DNA from: Bacillus sp. Bos-x628
GTDB taxonomy: Bacteria; Bacillota; Bacilli; Bacillales; Bacillaceae
Assembly (NCBI RefSeq): GCF_040500475.1
Contig: NZ_CP159358.1
Span: forward strand, 2,170,001 to 2,234,000
Direction of reading: 5' to 3'
Length of the DNA: 64,000 nucleotides
A program made the translations under genes and the position numbers. The notes under the pieces were generated by a model, which did no database searches, had not been told where the DNA came from, and saw only the letters and a list, made by a program, of their open reading frames with translations. Within the stretch, counting starts at the first letter, position 1; every line of letters begins with the position of its first letter. Below, in pieces: positions 27,737-38,699 of the stretch.

Positions 27737-27849
27737 AAGGTCTCTCCCCCCTCCTTTTCTGTTTAAAATGACCAAGGTCAAACTGTTATAGAACACGAAA
27801 AAAAGAAAATGTCATCACCATTTGTACACATACTTTGTTGAAAACAATT

Positions 27850-27878
27850 AATATAGTAGAAAAACGTCTTTTCGACAA
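27850..27878 (-). promoter_or_regulatory. dnaA promoter
   Basis: On the minus strand TTGTCG (27873-27878), a 17-bp spacer and TATATT (27850-27855). DnaA boxes begin 12 bp upstream at 27890, so DnaA can repress its own gene. Located about 115 nt before the start codon. Confidence 0.65.
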
Positions 27879-27889
27879 ATCACACAAGC

Positions 27890-28153
27890 TGTGGATAAAA
27901 AATTCAACAGGCTGTGTAATAACTTTCCACAGGTTATCCACAGATTGTGGATAACATAAATGAGTGGGATAAGTAATTAAGAGTTAAAACACAAATATAA
28001 TATCAAAATAAACAAGATGGTGCAATGGGTGTCGCAAACTTATCCACACACTTTACATCCTGTTGAAAAATAATTATCCACATCAGTTATTTGTGTGAAA
28101 AAAATGTCGATAATGGATGTGGATAGTCTAAATATGCCGGAAAAATATCCACA
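27890..28153. other. oriC, DnaA-box cluster upstream of dnaA
   Basis: Perfect boxes: TGTGGATAA 27890-27898, TTATCCACA 27934-27942, TGTGGATAA 27946-27954, TTATCCACA 28040-28048 and 28074-28082. One-mismatch boxes: TGTGGATAG 28118-28126 and ATATCCACA 28145-28153. The divergent dnaA and rpmH promoters flank the cluster. This is the incA/incB-type half of a bipartite Bacillus origin. The rest of 27737-28280 is AT-rich with no ORF. Confidence 0.9.
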
Positions 28154-28281
28154 CCTTTGTTTTAAAAGATTTTTTGATGAAAAAAGAGAATCATCATAAT
28201 GAAATCTGAAAAAGAAGGTTTCTTCACTTGATAACTTGTGTTATGCTTATAAGGTTGATAATAAGGATTTTATCAGTGATA

Positions 28282-28311
28282 TTGACAATTGATGGGTTAC
28301 ACAAATATAAT
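28282..28311 (+). promoter_or_regulatory. rpmH promoter
   Basis: Consensus SigA promoter: TTGACA (28282-28287), 18-bp spacer, TATAAT (28306-28311). It is about 45 nt upstream of rpmH. Confidence 0.8.
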
Positions 28312-28356
28312 GAGTTAGACTGTCTTAAACAGCTATTCCTCAGGGAGGTGTCATAA

Positions 28357-28491
<135 letters not shown>

Positions 28492-28520
28492 GCCACTGAA
28501 TAATGTCAGTGGTCTTTTTT
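28492..28520 (+). terminator. Hairpin after rpmH
   Basis: GCCACTGA / TCAGTGGT stem followed by CTTTTTT. It probably attenuates transcription so that L34 is made in excess over RNase P protein. Confidence 0.7.
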
Positions 28521-28569
28521 ACATAAAATCGTAAATGGACTGTCAGTTTTTATCGGAGTGGAAGAAAAC

Positions 28570-28929
28570 ATGAAGAAGCGAAACAGGCTAAAAAAAAATG
28601 AAGAGTTCCAAAAAGTTTTCAAAGAAGGTCAATCAATGGCAAATCGTCAATTTGTCTTTTACCAACTGGGGCAACCAAATCAAGATGAGCTTCGTCTAGG
28701 GCTGTCTGTTAGCAAGAAGATTGGTAATGCAGTGATAAGAAATCGAATCAAACGGCTGATCCGTCAAGTGTTTTTAGAGGAGCGTCATAAGTTAAAGCAA
28801 GAGAAAGACTATATTGTCATTGCACGAAAACCAGCGAGGGAATTGACCTATGAGGAAACAAAAAAGTCTCTCCAACATTTATTTAGAAAATCTGCCGCTT
28901 ATAAACAACAACCGAAGAAGTCTTCGTAA
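28570..28929 (+). CDS. rnpA: RNase P protein component
   Basis: Protein subunit of RNase P, which matures tRNA 5' ends. 119 aa, basic, with the signature [12 protein letters not shown] near residues 60-71. The ATG at 28570 begins [13 protein letters not shown] as in the family. A GTG at 28558 is in frame but has no spaced ribosome-binding site. Confidence 0.95.
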   Translation: MKKRNRLKKNEEFQKVFKEGQSMANRQFVFYQLGQPNQDELRLGLSVSKKIGNAVIRNRIKRLIRQVFLEERHKLKQEKDYIVIARKPARELTYEETKKSLQHLFRKSAAYKQQPKKSS

Positions 28930-29093
28930 TAGAAACTGTCGTTGAATCAATTTTTAAAAACGCTTCCTTCATATAATGAATTAAATTGAAACCAACACTT
29001 GATCAAGAAAAGATGTTACCATACTGATTAGGTGAGTTACTTTTATAATCAATTCCAACTTAAATAAAGTTTGTAGTAATGGGAGGAATTTTG

Positions 29094-29870
29094 TTGAAAA
29101 GGCGATTATTACTGATATTTAGCTTAATTGGTGTGTTGGTTCTATTGGCAGGGTGTACACAAATCAATGAACCGATTACATCAGATAGTAAGGGATTTTG
29201 GAATTCTTATATTGTTTACCCGCTATCACAATTAATCACGTACATGGCAGATTTAACTGGTGAAAACTACGGTATCGCGATTATTATCGTCACAATTTTA
29301 ATTCGTTTACTCATTTTGCCATTAATGATTAAACAGTTAAGAAGTACAAAAGCGATGCAGGCATTGCAGCCAGAATTGAAGAAATTACGTGAAAAATATA
29401 GCTCGAAAGATCAAAAAACGCAGCAGCAGCTCCAACAGGAAACAATGGCTCTTTTTCAAAAGAATGGTGTAAATCCATTAGCAGGTTGTTTCCCAATTTT
29501 GATTCAAATGCCAATTTTAATAGGTTTCTACCATGCCATTATGAGAACAGCTGAAATTAAAAAGCATACGTTCTTATGGTTTGACTTAGGCAGCCCAGAT
29601 CCATTATTCCTATTACCAATTATTGCGGGTGTTGCGACTTTCGTTCAGCAAAAGCTTATGATGGCTGGAAATCCTTCGGACAATCCTCAGATGGCAATCA
29701 TGCTTTGGGTGATGCCGATTATGATTGTTGTATTTGCAATTAGTTTCCCAGCTGCACTTTCTTTGTACTGGGTTGTAGGTAACATTTTCATGATCATTCA
29801 AACATTAGTGATCAGAACACCTCAAGTGCAAGTTGATACAAAAGAAAAAGCTGGCGGGAGTAAAAAATGA
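29094..29870 (+). CDS. spoIIIJ: Membrane insertase SpoIIIJ (YidC1)
   Basis: Oxa1/YidC-family insertase, needed for membrane protein insertion and for forespore SigG activation. About 258 aa. A lipoprotein signal ends in LLAGC. Five membrane segments follow, with the conserved hydrophilic-groove arginine in [12 protein letters not shown] and the [12 protein letters not shown] loop. The start is taken as TTG at 29094, 7 nt after GGAGG; TTG 29091 or ATG 29079 are alternatives. Its stop overlaps the start of jag. Confidence 0.93.
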   Translation: MKRRLLLIFSLIGVLVLLAGCTQINEPITSDSKGFWNSYIVYPLSQLITYMADLTGENYGIAIIIVTILIRLLILPLMIKQLRSTKAMQALQPELKKLREKYSSKDQKTQQQLQQETMALFQKNGVNPLAGCFPILIQMPILIGFYHAIMRTAEIKKHTFLWFDLGSPDPLFLLPIIAGVATFVQQKLMMAGNPSDNPQMAIMLWVMPIMIVVFAISFPAALSLYWVVGNIFMIIQTLVIRTPQVQVDTKEKAGGSKK

Positions 29871-30490
29871 AGGAAATAACTGCTGTCGGTCGTACAATCG
29901 AAGAAGCAGTAGATTCCGGACTTAAACAAATTCAGCTACTAAAAGAAGAAGTAGATATAACGATAGTAGATGAAGGAAATAAAGGGTTTTTAGGGTTATT
30001 TGGTAAAAGGCAAGCTGTTGTGAAACTAGTAGAAAAGCTAGATGCTCTAAAATTAGCCACACAGTATTTAGAAAATATTGTTAAATCTATTGATCCTAAG
30101 GCGAAAATCATTTCCAATAAGGAACCGAAAAAGATTTCTTTCCACGTTGATGGAGATAAAACGTCGTTAATGATTGGAAAAAGAGGACAAACATTGTACG
30201 CTTTAGAAACATTGACACAGTTAGTGTTTAATCGTTATTCCGATCAGTATCATCATATTACAATTGATATTGGAGATTATAGGAAAAAACGCCAAGAGGC
30301 ACTTGAACAATATGCCATCAAGACGGCAAATCGTGTTTTAAAAACGAAGAAAAAAGTTCATCTGGAGCCTATGCCTTCAAATGAGCGAAAAGTCATTCAT
30401 GATACGATTGCTTCGTTCTCCAAAAATCTTGCTACTGCATCGGAAGATACAGGAAGCAAACGTCATGTCGTTGTGTCTTATAAAAAATAG
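29867..30490 (+). CDS. jag: RNA-binding protein Jag (KhpB)
   Basis: SpoIIIJ-associated protein of 207 aa. It has an N-terminal Jag domain (residues 1-50, with GFLGLFGKR), a KH domain (about 70-145, [13 protein letters not shown]) and a C-terminal R3H domain ([11 protein letters not shown]). It overlaps spoIIIJ by 4 nt (ATGA), so the two are co-translated. Confidence 0.95.
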   Translation: MKEITAVGRTIEEAVDSGLKQIQLLKEEVDITIVDEGNKGFLGLFGKRQAVVKLVEKLDALKLATQYLENIVKSIDPKAKIISNKEPKKISFHVDGDKTSLMIGKRGQTLYALETLTQLVFNRYSDQYHHITIDIGDYRKKRQEALEQYAIKTANRVLKTKKKVHLEPMPSNERKVIHDTIASFSKNLATASEDTGSKRHVVVSYKK

Positions 30491-30493
30491 CAA

Positions 30494-30534
30494 AAAGACT
30501 AAGGTTCAGCAAAGCTGGATTTTAGTCTTTTTTT
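30494..30534 (+). terminator. jag terminator
   Basis: AAAGACTAA pairs with TTAGTCTTT across a short interior, followed by TTTT, just after the jag stop. Confidence 0.75.
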
Positions 30535-30695
30535 ATTGAAAAAAATCTCTTTTAATAGAAGATGTATACTTCATTTCCATAAAGTTAGAGTGTTTTTTGT
30601 ATTAAAAATGTTATTTTTACCATTTGGCAAAGGTATGAGGGCGTTTAAATTTCTTTCGTTTAGGTGTAAGATGTGAAGATAAGTTGAGAACGTCG

Positions 30696-30753
30696 TTATT
30701 CACATGTGGATAAGTTAAGTGTTAAAATAGACGGGGTGTAAAACTGTGGATAA
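30696..30753. promoter_or_regulatory. DnaA-box group upstream of mnmE
   Basis: TTATTCACA (30696-30704, 8/9) abuts a perfect TGTGGATAA (30705-30713), and another perfect TGTGGATAA lies at 30745-30753. The rest of the 400-bp jag-mnmE gap (30535-30894) is AT-rich with no ORF. It may control mnmE or buffer DnaA near the origin. Confidence 0.7.
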
Positions 30754-30894
30754 TTAGAGTAGAGATACTTTCGCTTCTTATTCATTTATGGTATCTTTAA
30801 ATTTTGGATTAAGCGGTTTTGATGTAGAAATGGACAATGCCCATTTTATGAGATAAAAGACTGTCAATTTAACAAAGAAAGAGGTGAAGGAGCG

Positions 30895-32274
30895 GTGGAT
30901 ACAATTGCAGCAATTTCTACACCTATGGGTGAAGGAGCAATTGCGATTATTCGTTTAAGTGGGCCTGATGCGGTACAAATTGCTGATCGGATGTACAAAG
31001 GACCTAAGGAGAAAAAACTTGTTTCAGTGGAATCTCATACCATTCATTATGGTCATATTGTTGATCGGGGCACTGATCAAGTGATAGAAGAGGTCATGGT
31101 TTCCATTTTAAGAGCACCAAAAACATTTACGAGAGAAGACGTTGTTGAAATTAACTGCCATGGCGGAATTGTGACGGTAAATAAAGTATTACAGCTTGCT
31201 TTAAGAGAAGGAGCTAGATTAGCGGAGCCAGGTGAGTTTACAAAACGTGCTTTCTTAAATGGAAGAATCGATCTTTCTCAGGCAGAAGCGGTAATGGATT
31301 TGATTCGTGCAAAGACAGATCGTGCGATGAATGTGGCTATTAACCAAATGGAGGGGCGTCTCTCTGGGTTAATTAAACGACTTCGAGGCGAAATTTTGGA
31401 AACATTGGCACATGTTGAAGTGAATATTGACTATCCTGAGTATGACGATGTTGAGGAAATGACACATCGAGTCTTAGTTGAAAAAGCGACATCTGTGAAA
31501 AAGGAAATTGAATCGCTGTTAACGACCTCACAGCAGGGGAAAATTTTACGTGAGGGCTTATCCACTGTCATTATCGGAAGACCGAATGTTGGAAAGTCTT
31601 CCTTGCTAAATAGTCTTGTACAAGAAACAAAGGCTATTGTCACCGATATCCCTGGAACAACGAGGGATGTCATTGAGGAGTATGTGAATGTAAGAGGTGT
31701 ACCTCTTCGTTTAGTAGACACTGCGGGTATACGCGAGACTGAAGACATTGTCGAGCGTATAGGGGTTGAACGATCAAGACAGGTCTTAAAAGAAGCAGAC
31801 CTGATTTTACTTGTGCTTAATTATAGTGAAGAATTATCTGAGGAAGATATAAAGCTTTTTGAAGCTGTCTCAGGGATGGATATCATCGTGATTGTGAATA
31901 AGACAGATCTTGAGCCTAAGCTTGATCTAGAAAAGGTTAAGCAGCTTGCAAAGGGCCGACCTGTGGTCACAACATCACTATTACAAGAAAAAGGGATTGA
32001 TGAGCTTGAAATGGCGATTCAATCACTTTTCTTTACTGGTTCGATTGAAAGCGGAGATTTGACTTATGTTAGTAATACAAGACATATAGCTCTTCTTCAA
32101 CAAGCAAAACAATCAATCGAGGATGCTCTTAAAGGGATTGAAATGGATGTACCGATTGATATTGTTCAAATCGATTTAACGCGCTGCTGGGAGCAGCTAG
32201 GCGAAATTATTGGAGATGCTGTTCATGAAAGCTTAATTGATCAGTTATTCTCGCAATTCTGTTTAGGAAAGTAA
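30895..32274 (+). CDS. mnmE: tRNA modification GTPase MnmE
   Basis: GTPase that, with MnmG, modifies U34 of certain tRNAs. It has 459 aa: N-terminal tetrahydrofolate-binding domain, helical domain, and a G domain ([11 protein letters not shown] near residue 226, DTAG, NKTD). It ends FCLGK with the catalytic cysteine. The start is GTG behind GAGGTGAAGG. DnaA boxes lie 140-200 bp upstream. Confidence 0.97.
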   Translation: MDTIAAISTPMGEGAIAIIRLSGPDAVQIADRMYKGPKEKKLVSVESHTIHYGHIVDRGTDQVIEEVMVSILRAPKTFTREDVVEINCHGGIVTVNKVLQLALREGARLAEPGEFTKRAFLNGRIDLSQAEAVMDLIRAKTDRAMNVAINQMEGRLSGLIKRLRGEILETLAHVEVNIDYPEYDDVEEMTHRVLVEKATSVKKEIESLLTTSQQGKILREGLSTVIIGRPNVGKSSLLNSLVQETKAIVTDIPGTTRDVIEEYVNVRGVPLRLVDTAGIRETEDIVERIGVERSRQVLKEADLILLVLNYSEELSEEDIKLFEAVSGMDIIVIVNKTDLEPKLDLEKVKQLAKGRPVVTTSLLQEKGIDELEMAIQSLFFTGSIESGDLTYVSNTRHIALLQQAKQSIEDALKGIEMDVPIDIVQIDLTRCWEQLGEIIGDAVHESLIDQLFSQFCLGK

Positions 32275-32292
32275 AAGGGAGGAACAAAAGAA

Positions 32293-34179
32293 ATGGGTTA
32301 TGAAGCTGGCCAATATGATGTAATTGTCGTCGGTGCTGGTCATGCTGGTGTTGAGGCTGCTCTTGCTTCGGCAAGACAAGGGGCTAAAACACTTGTTTTG
32401 ACAATCAACCTCGATATGGTTGCCTTTATGCCGTGTAATCCGTCCATAGGTGGTCCTGCTAAAGGGATTGTCGTCAGAGAAATTGATGCACTAGGCGGAG
32501 AAATGGCTCGAAATATAGATAAAACGCATATTCAAATGCGTATGCTGAATACCGGAAAAGGGCCTGCAGTACGAGCTTTAAGAGCACAGGCAGACAAATT
32601 TCAATATCAACATGAAATGAAAAAAACAATGGAAAATGAACCCAACCTGACAATGCTGCAAGGTATGGTTGATCAATTAATTGTAGAAGATGATAAGTGT
32701 AAAGGCGTCGTGACGCAAACAGGTGCATATTATCGTGCGAAATCAGTTGTCTTAACGACAGGTACTTTCTTGAAAGGGCGTATTATTTTAGGAGATCTTT
32801 CTTATTCAAGTGGCCCTAACAATCAACAGCCATCTATTAAATTATCGGATCATCTAGCGGAATTAGGATTCGATTTAGTTCGTTTTAAAACGGGGACACC
32901 ACCTAGAGTCAATAGCCATTCTATTGATTATAGTAAAACAGAAATTCAACCAGGAGATGATGTACCACGGGCGTTTTCTTATGAAACGGTAGAATATATT
33001 ACAGATCAATTGCCATGTTGGTTAACGTACACGAGTTTAGAGACACATCAAATTATTGATGAGAATCTTCACCGTTCTCCAATGTATTCAGGTATGATAA
33101 AAGGAACTGGTCCAAGATATTGCCCATCCATCGAAGATAAGGTGGTTCGTTTTAATGATAAGCCGAGACATCAAATTTTCTTAGAACCAGAAGGTCGTAA
33201 TACGCAAGAAGTTTATGTACAAGGCTTGTCTACAAGTCTTCCAGAGGACGTACAGCAACGTATGCTTTCAACTATCCCAGGACTTGAAAAGGTTCAAATG
33301 ATGCGAGCGGGCTATGCAATCGAGTATGATGCAATTGTGCCGACACAGCTTTGGCCAACGCTTGAGACGAAGAAAATTTCTGGTTTATATACAGCGGGTC
33401 AGATTAATGGAACATCTGGTTATGAGGAAGCAGCAGGTCAAGGAATTATGGCAGGAATAAATGCAGGAAGAAAAGCACTTGGTAAAGAAGAAGTCATTTT
33501 GAGTCGATCTGATGCGTATATCGGTGTTCTGATCGATGACCTTGTGACAAAAGGGACAAATGAACCTTACCGTTTGCTGACATCTCGTGCGGAGTATCGT
33601 CTGCTTTTACGCCATGACAATGCTGATCTTAGATTAACTGAACTTGGATATCAAATTGGATTAATTTCTGAAGAGAGATACCAAGCATTTAAACAGAAAA
33701 AACAAGCCATTGAAGCAGAGAAAAAGCGTTTATATTCTGTGATCATTAAGCCTACAGCAGAAACACAAGAATATATTTGTTCACTTGGAGGAAGTGAGCT
33801 GAAAGACGGCATTCGGGCAAGTGATCTGTTGAAACGCCCGGAAATGAATTATGAATCTGTTGCAAGATTAGCTCCTGCAGAGACATCACTTGCTTCTGAT
33901 GTTTGTGAGCAAGTAGAGATTCAAATTAAATACGAAGGTTATATTGAAAAGTCGCTCCAACAAGTTGAAAAACTGAAAAAAATGGAGAATAAAAAGATAC
34001 CGGATCGAATTGATTATGATGCCATCAAAGGGATTGCAACTGAAGCGAAACAAAAGTTAAAAGAAGTCCGACCGCTTTCTGTTGCACAGGCTTCTCGTAT
34101 TTCGGGCGTTAACCCTGCTGACATTTCTATTCTTCTAGTGTATTTGGAGCAGGGACGTATTGCGAAGATAGCAGAGTAG
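32293..34179 (+). CDS. mnmG: tRNA uridine-5-carboxymethylaminomethyl modification enzyme MnmG
   Basis: FAD-dependent partner of MnmE (GidA). It has 628 aa with the dinucleotide-binding [10 protein letters not shown] near residue 15 and [12 protein letters not shown] near 48. The C-terminal helical region binds MnmE. It follows mnmE by 18 bp with AAAGGGAGG as ribosome-binding site. Confidence 0.97.
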   Translation: MGYEAGQYDVIVVGAGHAGVEAALASARQGAKTLVLTINLDMVAFMPCNPSIGGPAKGIVVREIDALGGEMARNIDKTHIQMRMLNTGKGPAVRALRAQADKFQYQHEMKKTMENEPNLTMLQGMVDQLIVEDDKCKGVVTQTGAYYRAKSVVLTTGTFLKGRIILGDLSYSSGPNNQQPSIKLSDHLAELGFDLVRFKTGTPPRVNSHSIDYSKTEIQPGDDVPRAFSYETVEYITDQLPCWLTYTSLETHQIIDENLHRSPMYSGMIKGTGPRYCPSIEDKVVRFNDKPRHQIFLEPEGRNTQEVYVQGLSTSLPEDVQQRMLSTIPGLEKVQMMRAGYAIEYDAIVPTQLWPTLETKKISGLYTAGQINGTSGYEEAAGQGIMAGINAGRKALGKEEVILSRSDAYIGVLIDDLVTKGTNEPYRLLTSRAEYRLLLRHDNADLRLTELGYQIGLISEERYQAFKQKKQAIEAEKKRLYSVIIKPTAETQEYICSLGGSELKDGIRASDLLKRPEMNYESVARLAPAETSLASDVCEQVEIQIKYEGYIEKSLQQVEKLKKMENKKIPDRIDYDAIKGIATEAKQKLKEVRPLSVAQASRISGVNPADISILLVYLEQGRIAKIAE

Positions 34180-34192
34180 AAAGGATGTCGGC

Positions 34193-34912
34193 ATGAACAT
34201 TGAACAATTTACAGCAGCACTAGAGGAGAAAGGGATATCTCTTACTCCGGTGCAGCTTGAACAATTTGAAAATTACTTCCATATGCTTGTAGAATGGAAT
34301 GAAAAGATGAATTTAACGTCCATTACAGAAAAGGAAGAAGTGTATTTAAAACATTTTTATGATTCGATTTCGGCAGCATTTTTTATTGACTTTCAAAATG
34401 TGAAAACGGTTTGTGATATTGGAGCTGGAGCTGGTTTCCCGAGCATTCCACTTAAAATTTGTTTCCCTCATCTACATGTGACCATTGTAGATTCTCTTCA
34501 GAAACGAATTACGTTTTTAAATGAGCTAGCAAAAAGGTTAAACATACAAGATATTACCTTTTATCATGATCGTGCGGAGACCTTTGGTCAACGTAAGGAT
34601 AAGCGTGAGAGTTATGAGCTTGTCACTGCTAGAGCCGTTGCGCGTTTATCTGTCTTGAGTGAACTGTGCCTGCCTCTTGTGAAAAAACAAGGATTGTTTG
34701 TCGCATTGAAAGCATCTGCAGCAGATGAAGAGATGCAAGCGGGTAAAAAGGCAGTAAATGTCCTCGGAGGAGAGATTGTTGAAAAGCATTCCTTTGTTCT
34801 TCCTTTAGAAGAAAGCGAACGGAACATCATTGTCATTGAAAAGAAAAAGCAAACACCAAAAAAATATCCTAGAAAACCAGGGACACCTAATAAATCACCA
34901 ATAGAGGGTTGA
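34193..34912 (+). CDS. rsmG: 16S rRNA (guanine527-N7)-methyltransferase RsmG
   Basis: Methylates G527 (E. coli numbering) of 16S rRNA using SAM. It has 239 aa with SAM-binding [16 protein letters not shown] near residue 70 and the GidB signature NLTSIT. A lysine-rich tail ends the protein. It is third in the mnmE-mnmG-rsmG operon. Confidence 0.96.
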   Translation: MNIEQFTAALEEKGISLTPVQLEQFENYFHMLVEWNEKMNLTSITEKEEVYLKHFYDSISAAFFIDFQNVKTVCDIGAGAGFPSIPLKICFPHLHVTIVDSLQKRITFLNELAKRLNIQDITFYHDRAETFGQRKDKRESYELVTARAVARLSVLSELCLPLVKKQGLFVALKASAADEEMQAGKKAVNVLGGEIVEKHSFVLPLEESERNIIVIEKKKQTPKKYPRKPGTPNKSPIEG

Positions 34913-35017
34913 TCATGTAAAAGGTCGGTTTTTCTTCAATATTTATGATTTTACAGAAGGAAAGAACATGAGAAAATAGAATTATAAAAAGGTAGTTTTT
35001 AAAGGTGGTGTAGGTTC

Positions 35018-35893
35018 ATGAAGCATTCACTCTCACGCTTCTTCGGGCTTGGTGACAAAGAACATCCTGAGCGTGAAACCGAATTAGAGGCAGAGATTGC
35101 AGAGCATGATACATTAAAGGAAGAGATACAGGAGCTCCCGGTCGACACAATTATGCCTAACCGTTTTCAGCCACGCACCATTTTTTCAGAAGAAAAGATT
35201 CAAGAGCTGGCCACGACTATTCATACCCACGGCATTATTCAACCTATTGTTGTCAGACCAACAGAAGAAGAAGGAAAATATGAACTGATCGCCGGCGAAA
35301 GACGTTGGAGAGCAGTACAAACTCTTCAATGGGAGAAAATCCCCGCTATTATTAAAGATTTTACTGATACGGAAACGGCATCTGTTGCTTTGATTGAAAA
35401 TTTGCAAAGAGAAGAGCTGTCTGCTATTGAAGAAGCTCATGCTTATGCACGTCTTTTAGAGCTCCATGATTTAACGCAAGAAGCTCTTGCTCAGCGTTTA
35501 GGCAAGGGACAATCGACTGTTGCAAACAAATTAAGACTTTTAAAATTGCCTGAAGAGGTACAACAAGCCATTCTGGAGAAGAAGATATCTGAAAGGCATG
35601 CCCGATCGCTTGTGCCTTTGAAACATCCAGAATTACAAGTCGCGCTATTGCAGGAAATCATCGAAAAGCAGTTGAATGTGAAACAAACGGAAGAGCGTGT
35701 AGTGAAGATGCTTGAACAAAAAACAGATCGCAAACCGAAGCCAAAACGGAAGGCGTTTAGTCGAGATACAAGAATTGCGATGAATACCATTCGCCAGTCT
35801 CTCCATATGGTAGAAGACAGCGGGCTTAAAATAAATACCGAAGAAGAAGAATTTGAGGATTATATCCAATTAACCATTCGGATTCCTAAATAG
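35018..35893 (+). CDS. noc: Nucleoid occlusion protein Noc
   Basis: ParB-family CTPase that binds Noc sites and blocks septum formation over the nucleoid. It has 291 aa (283 in B. subtilis). The N-terminal [11 protein letters not shown] is the membrane-targeting amphipathic helix. The CTP-binding motif GERRWRAVQ is near residue 90, and the helix-turn-helix [20 protein letters not shown] near 150. No ATTTCCCGGGAAAT-type Noc site was found in the window, in line with their absence near the origin. Confidence 0.95.
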   Translation: MKHSLSRFFGLGDKEHPERETELEAEIAEHDTLKEEIQELPVDTIMPNRFQPRTIFSEEKIQELATTIHTHGIIQPIVVRPTEEEGKYELIAGERRWRAVQTLQWEKIPAIIKDFTDTETASVALIENLQREELSAIEEAHAYARLLELHDLTQEALAQRLGKGQSTVANKLRLLKLPEEVQQAILEKKISERHARSLVPLKHPELQVALLQEIIEKQLNVKQTEERVVKMLEQKTDRKPKPKRKAFSRDTRIAMNTIRQSLHMVEDSGLKINTEEEEFEDYIQLTIRIPK

Positions 35894-35894
35894 A

Positions 35895-35930
35895 AGAAAG
35901 CTGATGAGCACCACTCGTCAGCTTTTTTTG
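35895..35930 (+). terminator. noc terminator
   Basis: AAAGCTGA / TCAGCTTT stem with T-run, 4 nt after the stop codon. Confidence 0.75.
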
Positions 35931-36023
35931 TATATATTTACGATATAAATTACAATATTTACTTATTATATATTAATTGGTAAAATATGAATTTAATTAG
36001 TAGAAAGGAGGTGACATTAAAAA

Positions 36024-36851
36024 ATGAAAAAGACGACTTTTGCTATTATATGCTATTTACTACTCTCTTTTTCTCTTTTTTCAAATGAACCGGTATTATT
36101 TGCTGTGAGTGGTTCAACGAGTGAAAAGGTTCACTCAGGTGATGAAACAATTACGAAGGAAGAACTGGCAGTCCTCAAGAAACAAGGGATGATTGCTAAT
36201 GATGTGACAATTCATCAATTAACTCAAGATGATGTGTCTAAAGATGATTCAATAGACATGATCGCATCTGATGATGATTTGAAGGATTATGGCTTGCGAC
36301 AAAATCAACAGAATCAAATGGTCTCTGATGAAAAGCCGCATACGGTCATTCACCTTTTGGGAAAGCCGTATCCTGGTACTGATATTATGCCTAAAAAAGG
36401 AGATATATTGGTGACAAGCACTGGTGCTCTTAATGGTTTAATTGGTCATGCAGGTATTGTCATTAATGAGAAGAACTATGCCTCAATTCCTGGCTTTAAA
36501 CAGCATCCTATTATTGATTCAATCCAAAGCTGGTTTCGTCATAGTGCAAATACGAAGGTGATTCGGATTAACCAAAAGGATAAGGCAGATCTGGCAGGAG
36601 ATTGGGCGCATAATTATGTGAAAACAAATCCAAAAGCTCGGTATTCCATTACGATGTCTATTCAATCATTGAATCCCACGTATTGTTCAAAGATTGTTTG
36701 GCAAGCCTACGCCAAAACAGGTGATGCTGTTGGACATGCGACATTTACAATTAAAGCGCCTTATGGATTTCTTAAAAAGAGAAGCTACAAGACGGTGACA
36801 CCTAAAATCATTGTCAATGAAGGTCGAAAAATTGGTGGATTAAATTTCTAA
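36024..36851 (+). CDS. Secreted YycO-like permuted papain-like amidase
   Basis: Secreted protein of 275 aa with a signal peptide (residues 1-28). An acidic linker (about 30-100) precedes a domain with KKGDILVTSTG and GLIGHAGIVI (H142), then YCSKIVWQAY (C221). The His-before-Cys order is that of circularly permuted NlpC/P60 (YiiX/YycO-like) hydrolases. The substrate is unknown; a cell-wall amide or similar bond is likely from family knowledge. The start is behind AAAGGAGGTGACATT. It sits alone between noc and soj, with its own terminator. Confidence 0.75.
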   Translation: MKKTTFAIICYLLLSFSLFSNEPVLFAVSGSTSEKVHSGDETITKEELAVLKKQGMIANDVTIHQLTQDDVSKDDSIDMIASDDDLKDYGLRQNQQNQMVSDEKPHTVIHLLGKPYPGTDIMPKKGDILVTSTGALNGLIGHAGIVINEKNYASIPGFKQHPIIDSIQSWFRHSANTKVIRINQKDKADLAGDWAHNYVKTNPKARYSITMSIQSLNPTYCSKIVWQAYAKTGDAVGHATFTIKAPYGFLKKRSYKTVTPKIIVNEGRKIGGLNF

Positions 36852-36858
36852 TATTCAT

Positions 36859-36889
36859 CCCTCACTCCAGTGTAGTGAGGGGTTTTTTT
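36859..36889 (+). terminator. Terminator of YycO-like gene
   Basis: CCCTCACT / AGTGAGGG stem, followed by GTTTTTTT. Confidence 0.8.
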
Positions 36890-37061
36890 ATGTACGTTTT
36901 ATGATGATATTCTCTATTATTAGAAAAAAGATATATTAGTATACTTTTTGTATATTCACCTTGCATGAAGAAACAAAAAAAGCAAACGTTTCATACTTTT
37001 TTTGATAGAATAGAAAGTAAGAATGAATGAGAAATTTGTTAAGTTGAAAGTAGGTGACATC

Positions 37062-37823
37062 GTGGGAAAAATCATAGCAATTACCAATCAGAAGGGTGGC
37101 GTTGGGAAGACGACAACTTCTGTTAATTTAGGTGCTTGTTTAGCATACATAGGAAAAAGAGTGTTATTAGTTGACATTGATCCGCAGGGCAATGCCACGA
37201 GTGGTATTGGAATTGAGAAGGCTGACGTTGAGAAATGTGTATACGATATTTTAGTTGACGATGCAGATGTGCTTGATGTGATTAAGACGACAGAGGTTGA
37301 AAATCTTGATGTCATTCCTGCGACGATACAGCTTGCAGGGGCTGAAATTGAGCTGGTGCCAACCATTTCACGCGAGGTGCGATTGAAGAGGGCACTTGAA
37401 TCTGTGAAACAAAATTATGATTATATGATTATTGACTGCCCGCCATCACTCGGATTACTGACGATTAATGCGCTAACTGCATCCGATTCTGTTTTAATAC
37501 CGGTTCAGTGTGAATACTATGCGCTTGAAGGATTGAGTCAATTATTAAACACGGTTCGTCTCGTGCAGAAGCATTTAAATACCGATCTTGCCATTGAAGG
37601 TGTTCTTTTGACGATGCTTGATGCAAGAACAAATCTTGGGATACAAGTCATTGAAGAAGTGAAGAAATACTTTAGAGATAAAGTCTATCAGACAGTGATT
37701 CCGAGAAATGTAAGACTCAGCGAAGCACCTAGTCATGGAAAGCCTATTATCTTGTATGATCCGCGTTCAAGAGGTGCAGATGTCTATTTAGACTTAGCAA
37801 AGGAAGTGGATGCGAATGGCTAA
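37062..37823 (+). CDS. soj: Chromosome partitioning ATPase Soj (ParA)
   Basis: ParA-type Walker ATPase that regulates DnaA and works with Spo0J. It has 253 aa, identical in length to B. subtilis. The deviant Walker A is [11 protein letters not shown], and other motifs are DIDPQGNAT and IIDCPPSLG. The GTG at 37062 (MGKIIAIT) with AAGTAGGTGA upstream is preferred to the longer frame from 37023. It overlaps spo0J by 8 nt. Confidence 0.97.
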   Translation: MGKIIAITNQKGGVGKTTTSVNLGACLAYIGKRVLLVDIDPQGNATSGIGIEKADVEKCVYDILVDDADVLDVIKTTEVENLDVIPATIQLAGAEIELVPTISREVRLKRALESVKQNYDYMIIDCPPSLGLLTINALTASDSVLIPVQCEYYALEGLSQLLNTVRLVQKHLNTDLAIEGVLLTMLDARTNLGIQVIEEVKKYFRDKVYQTVIPRNVRLSEAPSHGKPIILYDPRSRGADVYLDLAKEVDANG

Positions 37824-38670
37824 AGGTCTTGGAAAGGGGATTAATGCACTTTTTAACAATATAGAGTCGAATGAAGAAACGGTTGAAGAAATAAAATTAA
37901 AGGATTTGCGTCCTAACCCGTATCAGCCAAGGAAAACATTTGATGATGATGCGTTAGCTGATCTCAAGGCATCAATTAAGCAACACGGCGTTTTACAGCC
38001 AATCATCGTTAGAAAGTCGATTAAGGGATATGACATTGTTGCCGGTGAGCGCCGTTTTAGAGCAGCAGAACAAGCTGGTCTTACAACGATACCTGCTATT
38101 GTAAGAGAATTTTCAGAAACACTGATGAGAGAAATCGCTCTTTTAGAAAACTTGCAACGTGAGGATTTATCTCCACTAGAGGAAGCAGAGGCCTATGCTT
38201 CTTTGCTAAATCATTTAGGCGTTACACAAGAAGAATTAGCAAAGAGATTAGGAAAGAGCAGACCGCATATTGCCAATCATCTCCGTCTTCTGACCTTACC
38301 AGATGAGGTACAACAACTCATTGCTGATGGAACTTTATCGATGGGGCATGGCCGGACATTGCTTAGCTTGAAAAATAAGAAGAAGTTAGCACCTTTGGTG
38401 AAGAAAATCGTGGATGAAGGATTAAATGTACGTCAGGTGGAGAAACTTGTACAGCAGTTAAACGAAAATGTTCCACGTGAAACAAAGAAAAAAGAAGCAC
38501 CAAAGGATCGAGTATTGAAAGAAAAAGAGTCTTTCTTACAAAATTACTTTGGTACTTCGGTTACAATTAAGAAACAGAAGAAAAAAGGAAAAATCGAGAT
38601 TGAATTTCTTTCAAACGAAGATTTAGAACGAATTCTTGAATTGCTTTCAACAAGAGAAGCATCAGAGTGA
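37816..38670 (+). CDS. spo0J: Chromosome partitioning protein Spo0J (ParB)
   Basis: CTP-dependent clamp that binds parS, loads SMC and controls Soj. It has 284 aa. It has the Soj-stimulating N-terminus ([12 protein letters not shown]), CTP-binding [10 protein letters not shown], helix-turn-helix [21 protein letters not shown], and a C-terminal dimer domain. A perfect parS lies inside its own coding sequence. The ATG at 37816 lies inside the soj 3' end. Confidence 0.97.
   Translation: MAKGLGKGINALFNNIESNEETVEEIKLKDLRPNPYQPRKTFDDDALADLKASIKQHGVLQPIIVRKSIKGYDIVAGERRFRAAEQAGLTTIPAIVREFSETLMREIALLENLQREDLSPLEEAEAYASLLNHLGVTQEELAKRLGKSRPHIANHLRLLTLPDEVQQLIADGTLSMGHGRTLLSLKNKKKLAPLVKKIVDEGLNVRQVEKLVQQLNENVPRETKKKEAPKDRVLKEKESFLQNYFGTSVTIKKQKKKGKIEIEFLSNEDLERILELLSTREASE
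38469..38484. other. parS site within spo0J
   Basis: TGTTCCACGTGAAACA, the 16-bp parS consensus (TGTTNCACGTGAAACA) with no mismatch. It encodes NVPRETK of Spo0J, as in B. subtilis. Confidence 0.97.
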
Positions 38671-38699
38671 CCATCTTTATACGAGATGGTCTTTTTTTA
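38670..38699 (+). terminator. spo0J terminator
   Basis: ACCATCT / AGATGGT stem followed by CTTTTTTT; it abuts the convergent yyaC stop. Confidence 0.8.
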
